Assembly: GCA_030770425.1 (NCBI GenBank)
Contig: JASJFT010000025.1
Coordinates: 1-64,000, forward strand
Origin: Darksidea phi
Lineage: Eukaryota; Ascomycota; Dothideomycetes; Pleosporales; Lentitheciaceae
Reading direction: 5' to 3'
DNA length: 64,000 nt
Below are positions 23,455-35,398 of this stretch, one piece after another. Both the position numbers and the translations under genes were made by a program. Within the stretch, counting starts at the first letter, position 1, and each line of letters starts with the position of its first letter. The notes beneath the pieces are model-generated. The model was not told the DNA's origin, ran no database searches, and saw only the letters and a list, made by a program, of their open reading frames with translations.

Positions 23455-25479
23455 GGCTATCTAAGTAGTGACTCCGGCCTTTGCAGAGGAAAGAAATGCA
23501 ATAGATTTCCTGGAGACCAGGTTACGGGTATTTGTCCCACGTCACCTAAGCGGGTAGCATTTCCCGCTTCATAACGGTACTGTCAAACCTGACACCCGTG
23601 GTACAGGTTCACCATTTGTCTCTGCCACGATCTTAGGTACTTGGGAAGGGGTTTGACACGGGGATGCCGCCTCTTTCGGTTAAAGCCGGCTTTGGGGCCG
23701 ACGCCAGCAACTTCTCCCTCGTACACGAAGTAACAATCAGCATCGTAATATCCTACACGCTACCTGTACACTTTGTTTATTCCCGACCGAAATTTAATGT
23801 TGCAGGAAGCTAGTAGCAACAGCGACGATGATTGCTGACGAATGTTCGATGGTTGGGTCGGAACTGCTCCTCCCTAGATAAATTTTCCCGTAGAATCCAA
23901 GCGTCTGCTGAGGTCATCCATTGATGCATCACGGTTTGCATCTTTTAGCAAAACGTTCAATAGCGTTAACTCCCGGACCGCTAACCCGCTTTCATAGCTG
24001 CCCATGGATAATCACATGTGGGAGTGTGGTTCACGACCTCTCTTGAGCGACCATCATATTCTCTAGCGTATCACGGAACCTCTGCTTCGCACCGTTAAAA
24101 CTGTACAGCGAATGACTCTAAAAGATCAACCATTTCCGTAAATCGCGATATTGCGCATACTCCGGTTACGCTCACAGCCCGCTTGTCTGATGAAAACTAG
24201 AGACATGGGATCATTGCCCACTTTCGTGTGCAGCCCATCTAGATTCCGAGTTACAGTGTCAGTAAAAGCCGTCTCAAACCGGAGCACTCTCTTGCGGCAT
24301 TTCTATAGACAATTTAAAATAAGCCACGGACTCTGTACCTTGGATTTACAGCTTGCTTCAGCTCTCTGAATTAGTATCTGTTGTGCCCAATACTTTGAAG
24401 TCTCCCCGCTCGAATATGTCGGCCTGCACCAAGCCTTCAATATCTAGCCTCCCCATCACGAAGCCGGCTAAGCAATTCCAGCTAAACTCAACAATACACT
24501 CAACTCATTGACCTCAGCATATTGGGTCCGAATGCCTGGCATGGTTCCGTTGGCGTAGTGACCACCCCCGCAGAACTAAATCTGGGGTGTAGTGACCATT
24601 CCCCCCACCGATGCGGAAATAAACAACGCCGGTACGGGGGGTCTGCATGCTTATGCGGGCGTGCGGCTGCTACACTACAAGCTTGGTGTCGCGACAGGGA
24701 CGTTCATGAAAGTCAATTCTTGGAGCCATTACATTAGTCTTGCGGACAAAGTTATGAAGCGCTCGGAAATCTTCCAAGTCGCTCAAATTGACAACAGCAA
24801 CAATGCCACCTCAATTGAGCTGGCCGTAACATCTGCTTGATCAAGCTCTGTTATCTGATAGAGATCTAGGAACATCGCTATGGAAAACTTCTACCTCTTC
24901 GCCGATGGCAACTTCGTGCCCGGTCGATATGCCCATGTACGACCCATCTAACGTCAAATCCATCCATAGTGGCAAGCCGCATACTATGGCCTCGCGGCCT
25001 ACATTGGTCTAACAAACCCAGTAATTACAAAAACTTACTACTTCAGCATCCCGCTCGACCACGCCTGCGACACGCTTCTAGCGTTTCTATCCCCGCCTGT
25101 CAACTCCGTCCACCACCACCAACAACAACGCGAAAATGAAGGAAAGAGTGGCGTACTTACCTACTTACACGGCGTTTGCGAGTCTGGAAGGTGATGTAGA
25201 AGTGAGGATTATGGGACGGTGGAAGGAGAGGGGTGACGTATATGCTTTTTGGAATGAGGGGAAGGAGCGTACGGCAAGTATGGGGCAGAGGTGTTATTTG
25301 CCGAATGGAAGGCGTGGTTGCATCGGGCGAGTGGATTTGCGGGGTAGGTGAAGAGCGGTGCGAAGCTTTGAGCTGCTGAGCAAACAGTCATCTGAAATCA
25401 GAAAAGAAGGTTGAAGTTAAACAATAAGAATTATGATGATGCTATGCTATAGCTATGTGTGATGCACAAAATAGTGTGT
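23455..25479. other. No firm gene; one coding-looking open frame
   Basis: The plus frame 24592-24840 encodes 82 aa (containing HAYAGVRLLHYKLGVATG and SIELAVTSA) and looks coding, but I do not recognise it and it lacks a convincing 5' context. More coding-like fragments follow at 24881-25350 (NFYLFADGNFVPGRYAH, LTYLHGVCESG) in different frames. Together they may be one decayed gene. Confidence 0.35.
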
Positions 25480-28143
25480 TTATACAGGACTAGTCTGACT
25501 TCCTGCGCAAGTTCTCGCCGCCGTACCGCATCTCAACGTCAAGGTATCAGAGCTGTCTCCGATCCAGATCCCATAGTCGCCATCGACATCCGGCACGATC
25601 CAGTTCTGGCTCACAACATCCCATACACTGAGATCCTTCCTTGTAACACGCATCCGCACCGTCTGACTTTCGCCTGCAGCCAACTCTTGCGTCTTCGCAA
25701 AGTCGCGAAGCTGAATGATGGGAGTATCGAAGGAGATTCCGCTCGGGTACTGAACATACAATTGCGCAACGGCTTTGCCAGCTCGTTTACCCGTGTTACT
25801 GATGGTGACTGAGATGTCGTACGCGACATCGAAGAGCGCTGGATTTCCGCCTTGGGCACCACCGGACGGAGGACCGGGCTTCTGCTCGTTGGAATAGCCG
25901 GCGGGGTATGGGTATTTCGTCGACGAGTTTGCGGCAGCGGCGGCTTTATCGGCTTCGCTCTTGTCGAGCCAGGAGTAAAGGTAGCGCCAGATACGGTCGA
26001 AGTTGTCAGGCCAGTAGACTTCCGATGGCGGTGGAATGGTCGTTGGATACGAAGGTGTTTCTCCCTTCGCAGGCCGAGTAGGTGGGACGGATGTCAAGGT
26101 TGTGACGGGCGTGATGGACGCGTTGGAGAAGGAAAAAGAAGTGTAACTCAATCCATGGCCGAAGGCGTAGCGCGGCTTGATACCCGCTTTGTTAAAGTGG
26201 CGATAGTCAATATAGAGACCCTCCGTGAAAGTGTCCTGCGGCTGTCCGGGTTGGAAACCGACGAGGCCCACACTGTCTGGGTAGTCGTCTTCTGAGTTCG
26301 GAATAGTGTAAGGAAGATGGCCTGATGGCGAGACGTCGCCAAAAAGTACCTGCATGAGGCTATCGCCTGCTTCTTGGCCTGGTAGATGCGCGAAAAGGAT
26401 GGACTTGACTGAAGGCAGATCGTGCCATTCTTCAAGGAGGATAGGTCCAACGGTATGCACAATGACGACTACGTTTGAGTACTTCGCTGCTACGTCTTTG
26501 ACAAGTTTGTCACCGTTGTGCCAGAGATTCAGGTTTGCGCTTGTACGGTCACCAGGGTTGTTCTCCACCGTGATATAGTTCTCACCGGAGTCTGCAGTCA
26601 CGAAAACAAGAGCGATATCGGAGGGCGACGGATTAGAGTTTGAGGGAAAGGAGTCGGTGTTGAAGAATTGGAAGTTCGCACCGCGGGCTTTCAGGCCATC
26701 AATGGGAGAATTCATGTAGGGGTACCGGGCGGATCCACTTCCCCATCCCATTCCAAGCGTGCCTTTGTTGCATCCCTGGTCGGCGCAAGAATTAATTCCG
26801 TCAGGATTCTTTTCAGCATCCGTGCCGAACACTTTGAACGTGGCGTTGAGTGACAACGGCAGGCTTCCGTTCGCATTCTTAAGTAGAGTGATCGCGTCCC
26901 GTGCAACTTCTCTTGCCACTTCAGCGTGATTCGCCTGCACGTCAACAAACTCATTGACAATGCCTCTTGGCGAAAACAAAGCACCGGGATAAAGCGGACC
27001 CTCGGCGTCTTGCGTGTTCGTGTCGAAGTTTGGGCGTGGGTAGTTCTGATCCTGTCCGAGCTGGAAATAGGCCGCCAGAATACGCGTGACGGCATCGTTC
27101 AAGCGGTCTACGGGCACTGAACCATTCAAGATAGCCCTCGAGTAATCGTACATCCAGTAAGATTGGCCGGTAGCTAGAGGGATGGTGTGGATGTCGCCCG
27201 GCATATTCATGTCAAGTCCAGCTAGCGCTGACGAGACACCTGAGATTTGTGCCAGCCAGTCCGACATGACGAACCCTTGAAAACCGAGCTCCTCTTTCAG
27301 GATGTTGTTGATGAGGTAGCTATTCTGCGAGCAAGCAGATCCGTTAACCTGATCGATTAGCATAATGCTGATACTGTGTGGAGTGTCCAAGTTACTTACG
27401 GCGTTGTAAGCAATCATCACTGCTCCAACATCTGACCTGACGCCCTCAGCAAACGGCCACAAGTACAGTTCATGCAGAGTCCTGTCGTCCAGGTTGGAGG
27501 ATATGCCCGGCTGCACTAGACTGTACATTCGATACATTTCCTGCTCATTGGCAATAAGATGCTTGATGGTCGCAATCACGCCCACGCTTTGGATGCCTTC
27601 AATCGAAAGCGCGCCACCAAAAGCTTGGAGGACCGGATCGGAACCAAAGCCTTCCCAATTCCTGCCTCCGCGTGGTTTTCTGCCCAGTGGACCGACAGAT
27701 GGCCCCAAGTGGACGTTGACTCCTTTGCCTCGAAACTCCTCTCCTATGGCAACACCACGAGCGTACATGAGATCTTTGTCCCAGGTAGCACCAACAGTAA
27801 TGCCGGCCGGGAAGGCGGTGTTATGGTCTGTGTTTCGAACGCCTAGCGGGCCGTCCTGAAGGCAGAGCTGAGGAATACCGGCTCGTAAGGCACTCCCAGT
27901 ATTCCCTACACACCGTCCCATGAAGATGCCGGTACCGCTGGTCAAGTTCGTCTTCTCAGCCAGTGTCAGGTTTTGGACGAGTAGCGATGCCTTTCGGTAG
28001 CTCTCACTCCAGTCCGAAGTCCAGCCGCCATGAGGAGCGGGGTAGTACGGTGCAGCCACATAGCCAGCGGGGACGGGTATACGCTTGTCAATCGCTGCGC
28101 CTTCCGCGCAAGCCAAAAGAAACAACACAAGAAAAGAGAGCAT
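25480..28143 (-). CDS. Secreted GH3 beta-glucosidase
   Basis: The start at 28143 gives a clean signal peptide ([17 protein letters not shown]) followed by a Kex2-like KR; a longer frame continues upstream but adds a second hydrophobic stretch. A 51-bp intron (27399-27349; GTAAGT donor, GCTAATC branch, CAG acceptor) is a multiple of three without a stop, so it hides inside an open frame; removing it restores [13 protein letters not shown]. The spliced enzyme is 870 aa. GH3 features are the substrate loop [29 protein letters not shown] and the nucleophile Asp in GFVMSDW (about D278). The second alpha/beta domain and a C-terminal fibronectin III-like domain ([20 protein letters not shown]) follow. 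It hydrolyses terminal beta-glucosyl residues, as in cellobiose use. Length and order are normal for the family. Confidence 0.93.
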   Translation of the reverse strand: MLSFLVLFLLACAEGAAIDKRIPVPAGYVAAPYYPAPHGGWTSDWSESYRKASLLVQNLTLAEKTNLTSGTGIFMGRCVGNTGSALRAGIPQLCLQDGPLGVRNTDHNTAFPAGITVGATWDKDLMYARGVAIGEEFRGKGVNVHLGPSVGPLGRKPRGGRNWEGFGSDPVLQAFGGALSIEGIQSVGVIATIKHLIANEQEMYRMYSLVQPGISSNLDDRTLHELYLWPFAEGVRSDVGAVMIAYNAVSNLDTPHSISIMLIDQVNGSACSQNSYLINNILKEELGFQGFVMSDWLAQISGVSSALAGLDMNMPGDIHTIPLATGQSYWMYDYSRAILNGSVPVDRLNDAVTRILAAYFQLGQDQNYPRPNFDTNTQDAEGPLYPGALFSPRGIVNEFVDVQANHAEVAREVARDAITLLKNANGSLPLSLNATFKVFGTDAEKNPDGINSCADQGCNKGTLGMGWGSGSARYPYMNSPIDGLKARGANFQFFNTDSFPSNSNPSPSDIALVFVTADSGENYITVENNPGDRTSANLNLWHNGDKLVKDVAAKYSNVVVIVHTVGPILLEEWHDLPSVKSILFAHLPGQEAGDSLMQVLFGDVSPSGHLPYTIPNSEDDYPDSVGLVGFQPGQPQDTFTEGLYIDYRHFNKAGIKPRYAFGHGLSYTSFSFSNASITPVTTLTSVPPTRPAKGETPSYPTTIPPPSEVYWPDNFDRIWRYLYSWLDKSEADKAAAAANSSTKYPYPAGYSNEQKPGPPSGGAQGGNPALFDVAYDISVTISNTGKRAGKAVAQLYVQYPSGISFDTPIIQLRDFAKTQELAAGESQTVRMRVTRKDLSVWDVVSQNWIVPDVDGDYGIWIGDSSDTLTLRCGTAARTCAGSQTSPV

Positions 28144-28996
28144 GGCGAGAGACTTCGGACACGACGTAACGAGCGACGTGAAGACAAGGGCCGCAACGAA
28201 AGGCGGGAGAGATGCTTCAGACACATATACTCATCGTAGGCTGCGCGTGGTGGTACCAAGATCGGAGAGGACGCGTTTTGGATCGATTCCGACGCTACCC
28301 AGGGTCCTGGTATTTCGATAGGGGGGAAGTGATGTAATGCGTCCTCGGTGGAAAGTCATGTGGGCGCGTAGCACATGTTTGCTTTGGGTGTTGAAGAGCT
28401 ACGCCGAGGAATCGCCCCAAGTAAAGATTAGGCACAACGCCGGTTAAAGCAGGTGACAAGGAATGCTCCTCGCTTCAGAACATTTGTAGTGCGGTGGCGG
28501 TTCGAAACGACCTGGAAGGTAGTGCAAACGTTTTGCTTGTAGCTACGACATTTTGCAGTAGATCAATATGAATGGTGGAAATGAGAGTAAGGGCGCGGTT
28601 CCTTGGGATGATGCATGATATCAATTGATGAGGGTCACGCTAGGCTGTGGTTTATCACCCAGTATCTGCCTTACGGTAAACCTGTCGAGCACACCGCTCA
28701 GCAACAAAATGTATACGGATCGTAAAGAGTTTACTTACAAGTCATGCGGACGAACGTATAGGCCAGGGTTTTCATTACGAGCGACGGTGGAAATAACGCC
28801 CAGGTGCATCGCTTGGACTAGCGTGCCGCTACCGCCGCCGTTTGTCCCAGGAAGGATATGTCCTCCGTGCTCCACCCCCTTTTCCCATGTTGTCACAGCA
28901 CGAGTTGAACGCTTCTGATCAAGTGCCTCGAAGGACTAGCAGCAAGCTGTAAGACCCTAGGCCACAGAGGGCAATATAGATGTATTCAAATCTAGG
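28144..28996. other. Upstream region of the GH3 gene; one unrecognised fragment
   Basis: A minus-strand stretch at about 28740-28940 reads TWEKGVEHGGHILPGTNGG and VISTVARNENPGLYVRPHD up to a GTAAGT site, like an exon of an unidentified gene, but no start or partner exon was found. The rest shows nothing. Confidence 0.35.
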
Positions 28997-29400
28997 TGTT
29001 ACGACCCAAGGTGCTCGTGGTGGTGCGGGGTATCCCGAGAGGTCCTCAGCCGAGGTCAGGATGACTCAGCGGAAGTAGTCAGCAGGATCCTGTCGCATCA
29101 AGGTCAGCTGACGTCACAAGACCTTAAGCACGTTCAGTAAAGGATTAAGAGGACTAACGCGATTCAAGGTAGAGACGCTTAACCCCTCCGGACAGCTTAA
29201 GCTACTCTTGGCAGACAAAGGATATATAGACGTAGAGGATCTCCTTGGTTTTGATTCTTCGTAGTTAGACCTCATACTCATATTGAATCATTGGAGTCAT
29301 TCTCAGTAGTTATTCTAGCGATAGAACTGGTTGTTTATCCTTACCTACCTAAACCAATCGTACGAGACCCACACCTGGTCCTTATCCGGATCCATCAACG
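28997..29400. mobile_element. LTR-like sequence
   Basis: Begins TGTTACGACCCAAGG and contains a TATA-like GATATATAGA box near 29220. It is followed by ACACCTGGTCCTTATCCGG, which resembles the junction of an LTR with a primer-binding region. The same TGTTACGA start occurs in the second LTR-like element at 50259. The 3' end is not defined and I see no target duplication. Read as an LTR retrotransposon remnant with low to moderate confidence. Confidence 0.4.
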
Positions 29401-29757
29401 TAGGATCCCCTCGTACAAGGGGGGATGATGAACGGGCGAACCCGAGGGTTTTCCCGAGCGCCACCGAGTGCTCACGCTATGCCGTTTTCTGTGTATATTA
29501 CATACAAAACAACATTCTATTAGTCCCCTTGTAGTACTTCAGGGCCTATTCCAAGCGCTCTTCCGTCTACTTATTAGTCCCCTTGTAGTCCTTCAGGGCC
29601 TATTTCAAGCGCACTTCGATCTACTTATTAGTCCAATAGTACTAGTAAAACGCTTATAAAACAAGGTATTTGATTCTCGCAGCTTCCATGCACAAGCCTT
29701 TTGCACCCAAAAGCAGGCTCGCCCGTTCATGATCCCCCCTTGTAGGATCCCCTCGTA
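29401..29757. mobile_element. Small inverted-repeat (MITE-like) element with 15-bp flanking direct repeats
   Basis: A 327-bp segment (29416-29742) has 27-bp terminal inverted repeats starting CAAGGGGGGAT, matching at 25 of 27 positions (left 29416-29442, right 29716-29742). It is flanked on both sides by the identical 15-mer TAGGATCCCCTCGTA (29401-29415 and 29743-29757). Inside is a 54-bp tandem repeat. No transposase is encoded. The 15-bp direct repeats are too long for usual cut-and-paste target duplications, so they may be part of a composite or nested repeat rather than an insertion footprint. Confidence 0.7.
29518..29640. repeat. 54-bp tandem repeat, two copies plus a partial third
   Basis: Units start TATTAGTCC at 29518, 29572 and 29626, with a period of exactly 54 bp and a few mismatches. 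54 is 18 codons, and one frame repeats the peptide LLISPLVVLQGLFQA, but there is no sign it is translated. Confidence 0.85.
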
Positions 29758-30340
29758 TTACACACGGGCTAGGAGAGACTCGAGGGCGGGCATAGGACGG
29801 CTAAAAGTATGCATGCGTATGTAGCTAGGTTTTATAAACGGAAGCTCTATGCTTACCCAATCAGGAGCTATGGTTGAGGGCAATATGCGAGTATCAACGA
29901 CATCGCGCGACGGGTAATTGACGCTCTCGTATCTGTGTAACCGCTGACGTCACTCCGCGCCCAAAACACAACAACGTCCGCTGCACGATCTATTTGTTTG
30001 TTGCAATTCTGGCTCAGGGAAGAAAAATTCATGCATCCCACGATAGAGGTTACTCGATATATTGGATTTATCCCGTACCGAGCCCCAACACGTCTGCGTC
30101 GGGCTGTGGACATATTCCTTTCCTGGTCTGTATCAATACGCACGGCCTTTGGGATGCACGGATATCGTAAAGGTGCGGATCCTTCGGCACGCCTCTCAGC
30201 CGCAGCTACGCGTGGGTCGATACTATGCTCATCGCAATAAAGAGAGGTGGAGAACGATGAGCTAGTTCTTCGAGCTCGTCACCTTCATCTTTCCCTCGTT
30301 AACCTCCAATTTTTATTCTTTCGCTTACAGACCTGCTATA
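29758..30340. other. Upstream region of the FAD oxidase gene
   Basis: No gene seen. The last 60 bases before the start codon are pyrimidine-rich, as in many fungal leaders. Confidence 0.5.
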
Positions 30341-31909
30341 ATGGCTAATACGCGACTCGCTGTCATTGCTTCCACTGTCTTTGCATACCTTGCTCAAACG
30401 GTTGTGGGAGATACATGCGCAACGGTAGCCGGTACCACCGCAATCGGGATCAAGTCCTCGCCTGCCCTCGAGTACACACAAGAACAACTAAACTACTGGT
30501 CTACTGGTTGCGGAGCTCTGAAGCCGTCATGCCAGCTGTATCCTACGACCGCTGCAGAGGTGGCGGCTATTGTTAGGATCTTGAACAGCAACAACGACAC
30601 CTTCGTCACAAAGTCTGGAGGTCATAATGCCAACAAGGGCTTTGCTAGCATCCAAGGTGGGCCTCTGATATCTACCAAGCAGCTGAACGAGGTTACGTTC
30701 GATGCTTCCTCGATGACGGTGCGCGCTGGGCCTGGCAACGACTGGCAAGATATCCATGAAGCTCTTCAGGACACTGGAGTCACTGTGGTCGGCGGAAGAA
30801 TCGGCGAGGTTGGCGTTGGAGGCTATGTGGTCGGAGGTGGTCTCAGCTTCTTGTCCACTCAGTACGGATGGGCAGCAAACAACATCGTCGAATACGAAGT
30901 AGTGTTGGCAAACGCATCCATTGTGACAGCATCAAGCACGTCCAATCCGGACTTGTACAAGGCGCTGAAGGGTGGAGGGAATAGCTACGGCATCGTCACT
31001 GCCTACACGATGGTTGCTCACCCCCAGGGTCAGGTCAGTACCATCCGTTCCTTTGTAGAAGCTATACGTCCTTGAAAGCAACCCCTGGTTTGTCGCATGC
31101 TGATTCGAATGCAGATTTGGGGCGGGAACCTTGTATTCCCCGCGAACAAGACTCCTCAGATATTGGCAGCAGTGCGCGACTTCACTGAGTTCTACCCCGA
31201 TGAGAAAGCGGCTATCATCATGACAGCCGAGCTAACCGTCCTGGGGGCCATCGATATTTGGACTATGTTCTTATTCTACGACGGTCCGACTCCACCGGCA
31301 GGCGTTTTCGACAACTTTACAGCCATCGGGCCCATTACGAACAACTGCAAGACTCGCAGCTATTACGACCTACTCACATACAACAACTTTGGGGTAGTCA
31401 AGGGCTCGATCTACACGATCACCACGGAGACACTGCCCTTGCCTGATGTCAAGGTGGGAGCGGAAGTGCTAGGTGCTGTGTATGACAATTGGCGGAACGC
31501 GACGCAAAGTATCATTGCCGTTCCTGGTGTAATCGCGTCGATCGCGTTCCAGCCAATCCCCAAAATGCTTGCTCGCAAGGCGCTTGAGCGTGGCGGCGAC
31601 TTGATCGACTTGGACGACGATGTGGATCGCCTCATTATTGAGTTCAACTACTCATATCTGTTCGCGACAGACGATGCCAAGATGGACGCTGCGACGCAGC
31701 AGCTGTACACTGGCACCAGAGATTTGGTCACGCAGTTCACCGCGAGTGGAAAGCTGCCTGAAGCATACCTGCCACTGTTCGCGAATGACGGCTATTACCG
31801 CCAGGATTATTTTGGACGGCTGCGCACTGCGGATTTTGCACGAACCGTTCGCGACCAGTACGACCCGGAGGGTTTCTTTGCCGGGAGAACGGGTGGGTAC
31901 AAAATGTAG
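30341..31909 (+). CDS. Secreted FAD-linked (berberine-bridge-type) oxidase
   Basis: Two exons (30341-31033, 31115-31909) around an 81-bp intron (GTCAGT donor, GCTGAT branch, GCAG acceptor); 495 aa. A signal peptide (about 1-23) leads into an FAD-binding PCMH domain with LYPTTAAEVAAIVRIL and the SGGHN motif, whose His (about H95) would hold FAD covalently. GEVGVGGYVVGGG is the second flavin loop; the Cys used for a second covalent bond in bicovalent members is absent there, so a single His link is expected. The C-terminal BBE segment ends YDPEGFFAGRTGGYK. Family members oxidise alcohols, sugars or secondary-metabolite intermediates with O2, giving H2O2. The substrate is unknown. Confidence 0.9.
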
Positions 31910-33323
31910 GCCGTGTGTCAGGACGGGAGGATCCTCTGCGGTCTGACAGTCATCACTATATTTTCGTCTTATGCTGCCGTTCTTTATCGATTGTGAGGCT
32001 TCGCGAAGCATCGGTTGCCGAGATTGGGGCAGTGAGGCTGCGAGGAGGCTCGGGCGCCTTGGTTGCATTTGGGGAACCTTTCACTTGGGATGACATGGCA
32101 GAACTTCACCACACTGCGATCTGCATGCACCGCACCATGGGACGACTAATCAGTGGCCCGGCTGTTTCCGCTGAGCGCATCTGGGCTTAGAATAGTGTAG
32201 CCGCGAGAGCTGCGAGCCATAATCCACTGCCTTTTCTCGCCTACATGGGCTTGTGTTATTCCTGTAAGCCTGAGTTCTGTGGCCTTGGCCGCAGCGCCCG
32301 CCCAGCGCGGGTGGAGCTGTGAGGCACAACATGAGGCACTTTCCAACGGCACAGCAGCCAAAGGACCGATGGCCGCGTCGCATGCCTCTGTGGCATCTCG
32401 GGCGCTCTCCGCAGGCGCTACACTGTTCATGCGCGGTTGCAAGCACGTGCGGCGCAGGCCGCAAGCGTGCGGGCCGCCCGCCCACATCATCCGACCCGCC
32501 GCGAGATGGCCCGGTTTCGAAACAAGACCATCTCATCGCTGCGCTTAACCTGTCCCCGGCACGTCGTCTTGCCATTCTATTTGCATGCTTGACACCCTCG
32601 CTGTCATCCTAAAGGCCTGTTCTCTGGTCTCACGATGCTTTCTAACGCACACTTCTAGAACGGCTTGCTTACAACCGTGGACACATGGGCGAGCGCCTGC
32701 TGCATCTCTCTGCTGCAGGTTCGCGTGCTCAGCCCTATCGATGACCGTATCGACCAAAGGAGACGCTGGTGGTGCACCCCTGGTCCCTCCCTAGCCTAAC
32801 GGTCCTATCAACGCTGGCCCGCGCGGCTAAGCGCCCACCCTTTCGGCCCATTTGCGCGCATTTTTAGACACACTACCGACCACTCACAAGGCCAAATTTG
32901 GCTCCACGCAAGACGCTTTGGGAGAAGCGCCTCGACCGCAGCTCCCAGTTTCACGCTCTTTTCGAGCCTCGCGGCGATTACAGAAACAGAACCCTGGTTT
33001 CAAGAAATTCTCCGGCGGCCTGCTGGCCTTTGTTTAGATGGTCCACAGATGCTGCGCCGAGTCGGTATAAAGTCAATGACTGGGACCTCACTGCCGTCTT
33101 CAGATACCCCATTTCCCAGATCCACAAGCGACTGTTCCCTCGTTTCTTTGCTAGTCACGCTATCTCTCATACCTTTCTTTCTACCTCACCTTCGTTCTCT
33201 ACCTCTGCTCTAATCATAATACATACCGCCTCTCACTTCCAGCCGTCATCTTCACCTCGCCCCTCTTTCCTCTCCGTCCTGTCCATATCTCTTCTTCTCT
33301 CTTTCCGCCTTCCATCTCCTCCG
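31910..33323. other. Intergenic; leader of the SANT-domain gene
   Basis: Nothing recognised at 31910-33000. From about 33120 to 33320 the plus strand is strongly pyrimidine-rich (CTCTCTTTCC-type), typical of the 5' leader of a well-expressed fungal gene. Confidence 0.55.
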
Positions 33324-34028
33324 ATGATCCTCAGCATGCCTAAGACCGCTCCAGCACATCGCAACTCCAGCTCCATCTCCACTGCATCAGCAGCCGGTGG
33401 AAGTGGAACGCGCAACTCGTCATGGTCCACAAAGGACGACGAGACCCTGATCCAAGCACGCGCCCAAGGATTGAACTGGAACCAGATCGCTCCCAAGCAC
33501 TTTCCGGCCAAGTCACCGAACGCCTGCCGAAAGAGGCATGAGCGGTTGATGGAAAGGCAGAATGCTGAGCAGTGGGATGGCGTCAAGCTGAATGATCTGG
33601 CCCAAGCGTACATGGAGGTTCGGCGCGAGATGTGGAGCCTTCTGGCATCTAGGGTCGGAGAGAAGTGGCAGCTAGTCGAGCAAAAGGTACCTTGACCACC
33701 CTTCTAACCCGTGCATATCGAAAGATTGTGCAGTAATTGACTTACAATACAGTGCATGGAGAAGGGTCTTAAGAATCTCAATCATGCGTATCGGTCGGCG
33801 CAGAAGAAACAGGGTACTGGCAGCCATGAAGATAGTGGATACGGCATTTCTGACCTGGACGAAGATGACCGCTCCACCCCCATAGAGCCCGTAGAGCCGA
33901 CGAGCTTCCCGCACTACCAAACATACTCTACTCAGCGGCAACGGGTACCCAGCATCCAATCGATTCTCCAACAGCAACCGCCAATGCCATCCGCCTACCA
34001 AACCCACCAATACCACCCCGGAATGTGA
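33324..34028 (+). CDS. SANT/Myb-like DNA-binding protein
   Basis: Two exons (33324-33686, 33753-34028) around a 66-bp intron with a GTACCT donor and ATACAG acceptor; 212 aa. The open frame extends far upstream, but that part is pyrimidine-rich leader, so the ATG at 33324 (or 33336) is preferred. A single Myb/SANT repeat spans about residues 33-78: WSTKDDETLIQARAQGLNW, then IAPKHF and PNACRKRHERLM. This is the fungal type with an atypical third helix. A helical region with WQLVEQK follows, then an acidic Ser/Pro/Gln-rich tail. It is probably a nuclear regulator; targets are unknown. Confidence 0.82.
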
Positions 34029-35398
34029 GCAACTCTCCGTCACGCTCAAAGCATCTCTCTATCTTCTATTATTTCCTAGACTTTGGTTCTCCTCTTTTTT
34101 ACGACGTTCCTTTCGATCTATTCTTTACGGCCTCACGATCCTCTGGTGCCTTTCCGATTATACCTTGTACCTTTATCACATCAACACGGTCCAGTCCACA
34201 GCGGACTTTCCATCATCACCTCTACCACCACCACCAAACCGTCATATACGCCTGGTGTTGGGATAGGTCTGATCTCCGGGCGTTTCATATCCTCGATATC
34301 CAAGGCGTTGGATAGTAATGGGCGGTTGACTACAACCTGGACACTCGCTTTCACGAAGAGATGCAATTTGGGAAACTTTTGGAGGACATTTAATGGCGTT
34401 TCTTCGTCGCTTTCATTCGCTTAGGAAAAGAGGTGCATCATACAGAGTGGATTTCCCTCGTTGGGCTCTATCACGCGCGTGGAGACGCCTTCTTAGATTT
34501 CTGTATCTCCTTGTACTTCCTTTCAAGTATCTCCTTGCTCTCTCAAATCGTCATCTTTTCATTATGATTTTCTCATCTTCCATTTCTGCATAGCGAGGTG
34601 TGGCCATTTCCTTTCCTTGCCGAATTGGCGTGTGCATTTCTTTGACATCCAAGATGATGACGTTTCTGGTCGGCGTTTTTGACTTTTACAACAATGATAC
34701 CTCTAAAAGTGTCTGCAACACCTAGTGTAGTAAAGTACCGCTAGTGCCCAAGTAGCAAATTGAGACATTCAACCTGAAAACTGTTTAAGCCAATTGATCA
34801 AAGCCCGTGCGCGCTCTCCGCCTGCACTCTACACCAATACTCTCGATCGCGCACGCGCGCGCAAAGGGATGTCAAACCTCCAGTCTCCACCCCATGCGGA
34901 TCGCCAGATCTCACGATCAGGTTGTACAGCAGGAGGCTGCGCTCGATCTGACAACTCCATCACCATGTACACAGCCCCCCTCACCTACTACGCATCGCAC
35001 CGCATCCCATGGTGCCAACCCCAAAGTTGACGATTCAATAAATCCATGCATACACACTTCGCTCATCCCTCCTGCCCCCCTCCCCCCCAAGCCAAGCGGA
35101 AACCCCTCCACACCAAATCCCCGCTCTAAAAATAACCCGTCGCCGCAAAATGGCATCCCCACGATCAAAGATCTCGGCTATCACGCACCAGGCCAAGACG
35201 GGGGCGGCTTAGCCCCACCTTTCGCATGGCCCGCAAAACCAACCAAACCACCAACCGAACCGCACGCGAGTCAGGCCTATGACCCAACCTCCGACCTCAC
35301 GAACGAGTCCCAGAGACTCCGCCTCAATCGCCTTATCGATTTGACCCCAACCGCGCAACATCTGCACGCACCACCATGATTGCAGCACCGACCGAGCA
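34029..35398. other. Intergenic between the SANT gene and the sirtuin
   Basis: 34029-34600 is probably the 3' UTR and downstream sequence. A Pro-rich plus frame at 34807-35379 ends just before the sirtuin start and has no recognisable domain; I treat it as leader or chance. Confidence 0.5.

Noticed and set aside
32898..33323. N-terminal extension of the SANT protein
   Set aside because: Pyrimidine-rich DNA gives a Ser/Leu/Phe-rich peptide typical of leaders; the SANT domain is complete without it.
34807..35379. 190-codon Pro-rich frame before the sirtuin
   Set aside because: No domain and immediately upstream of a gene start; more likely leader sequence.
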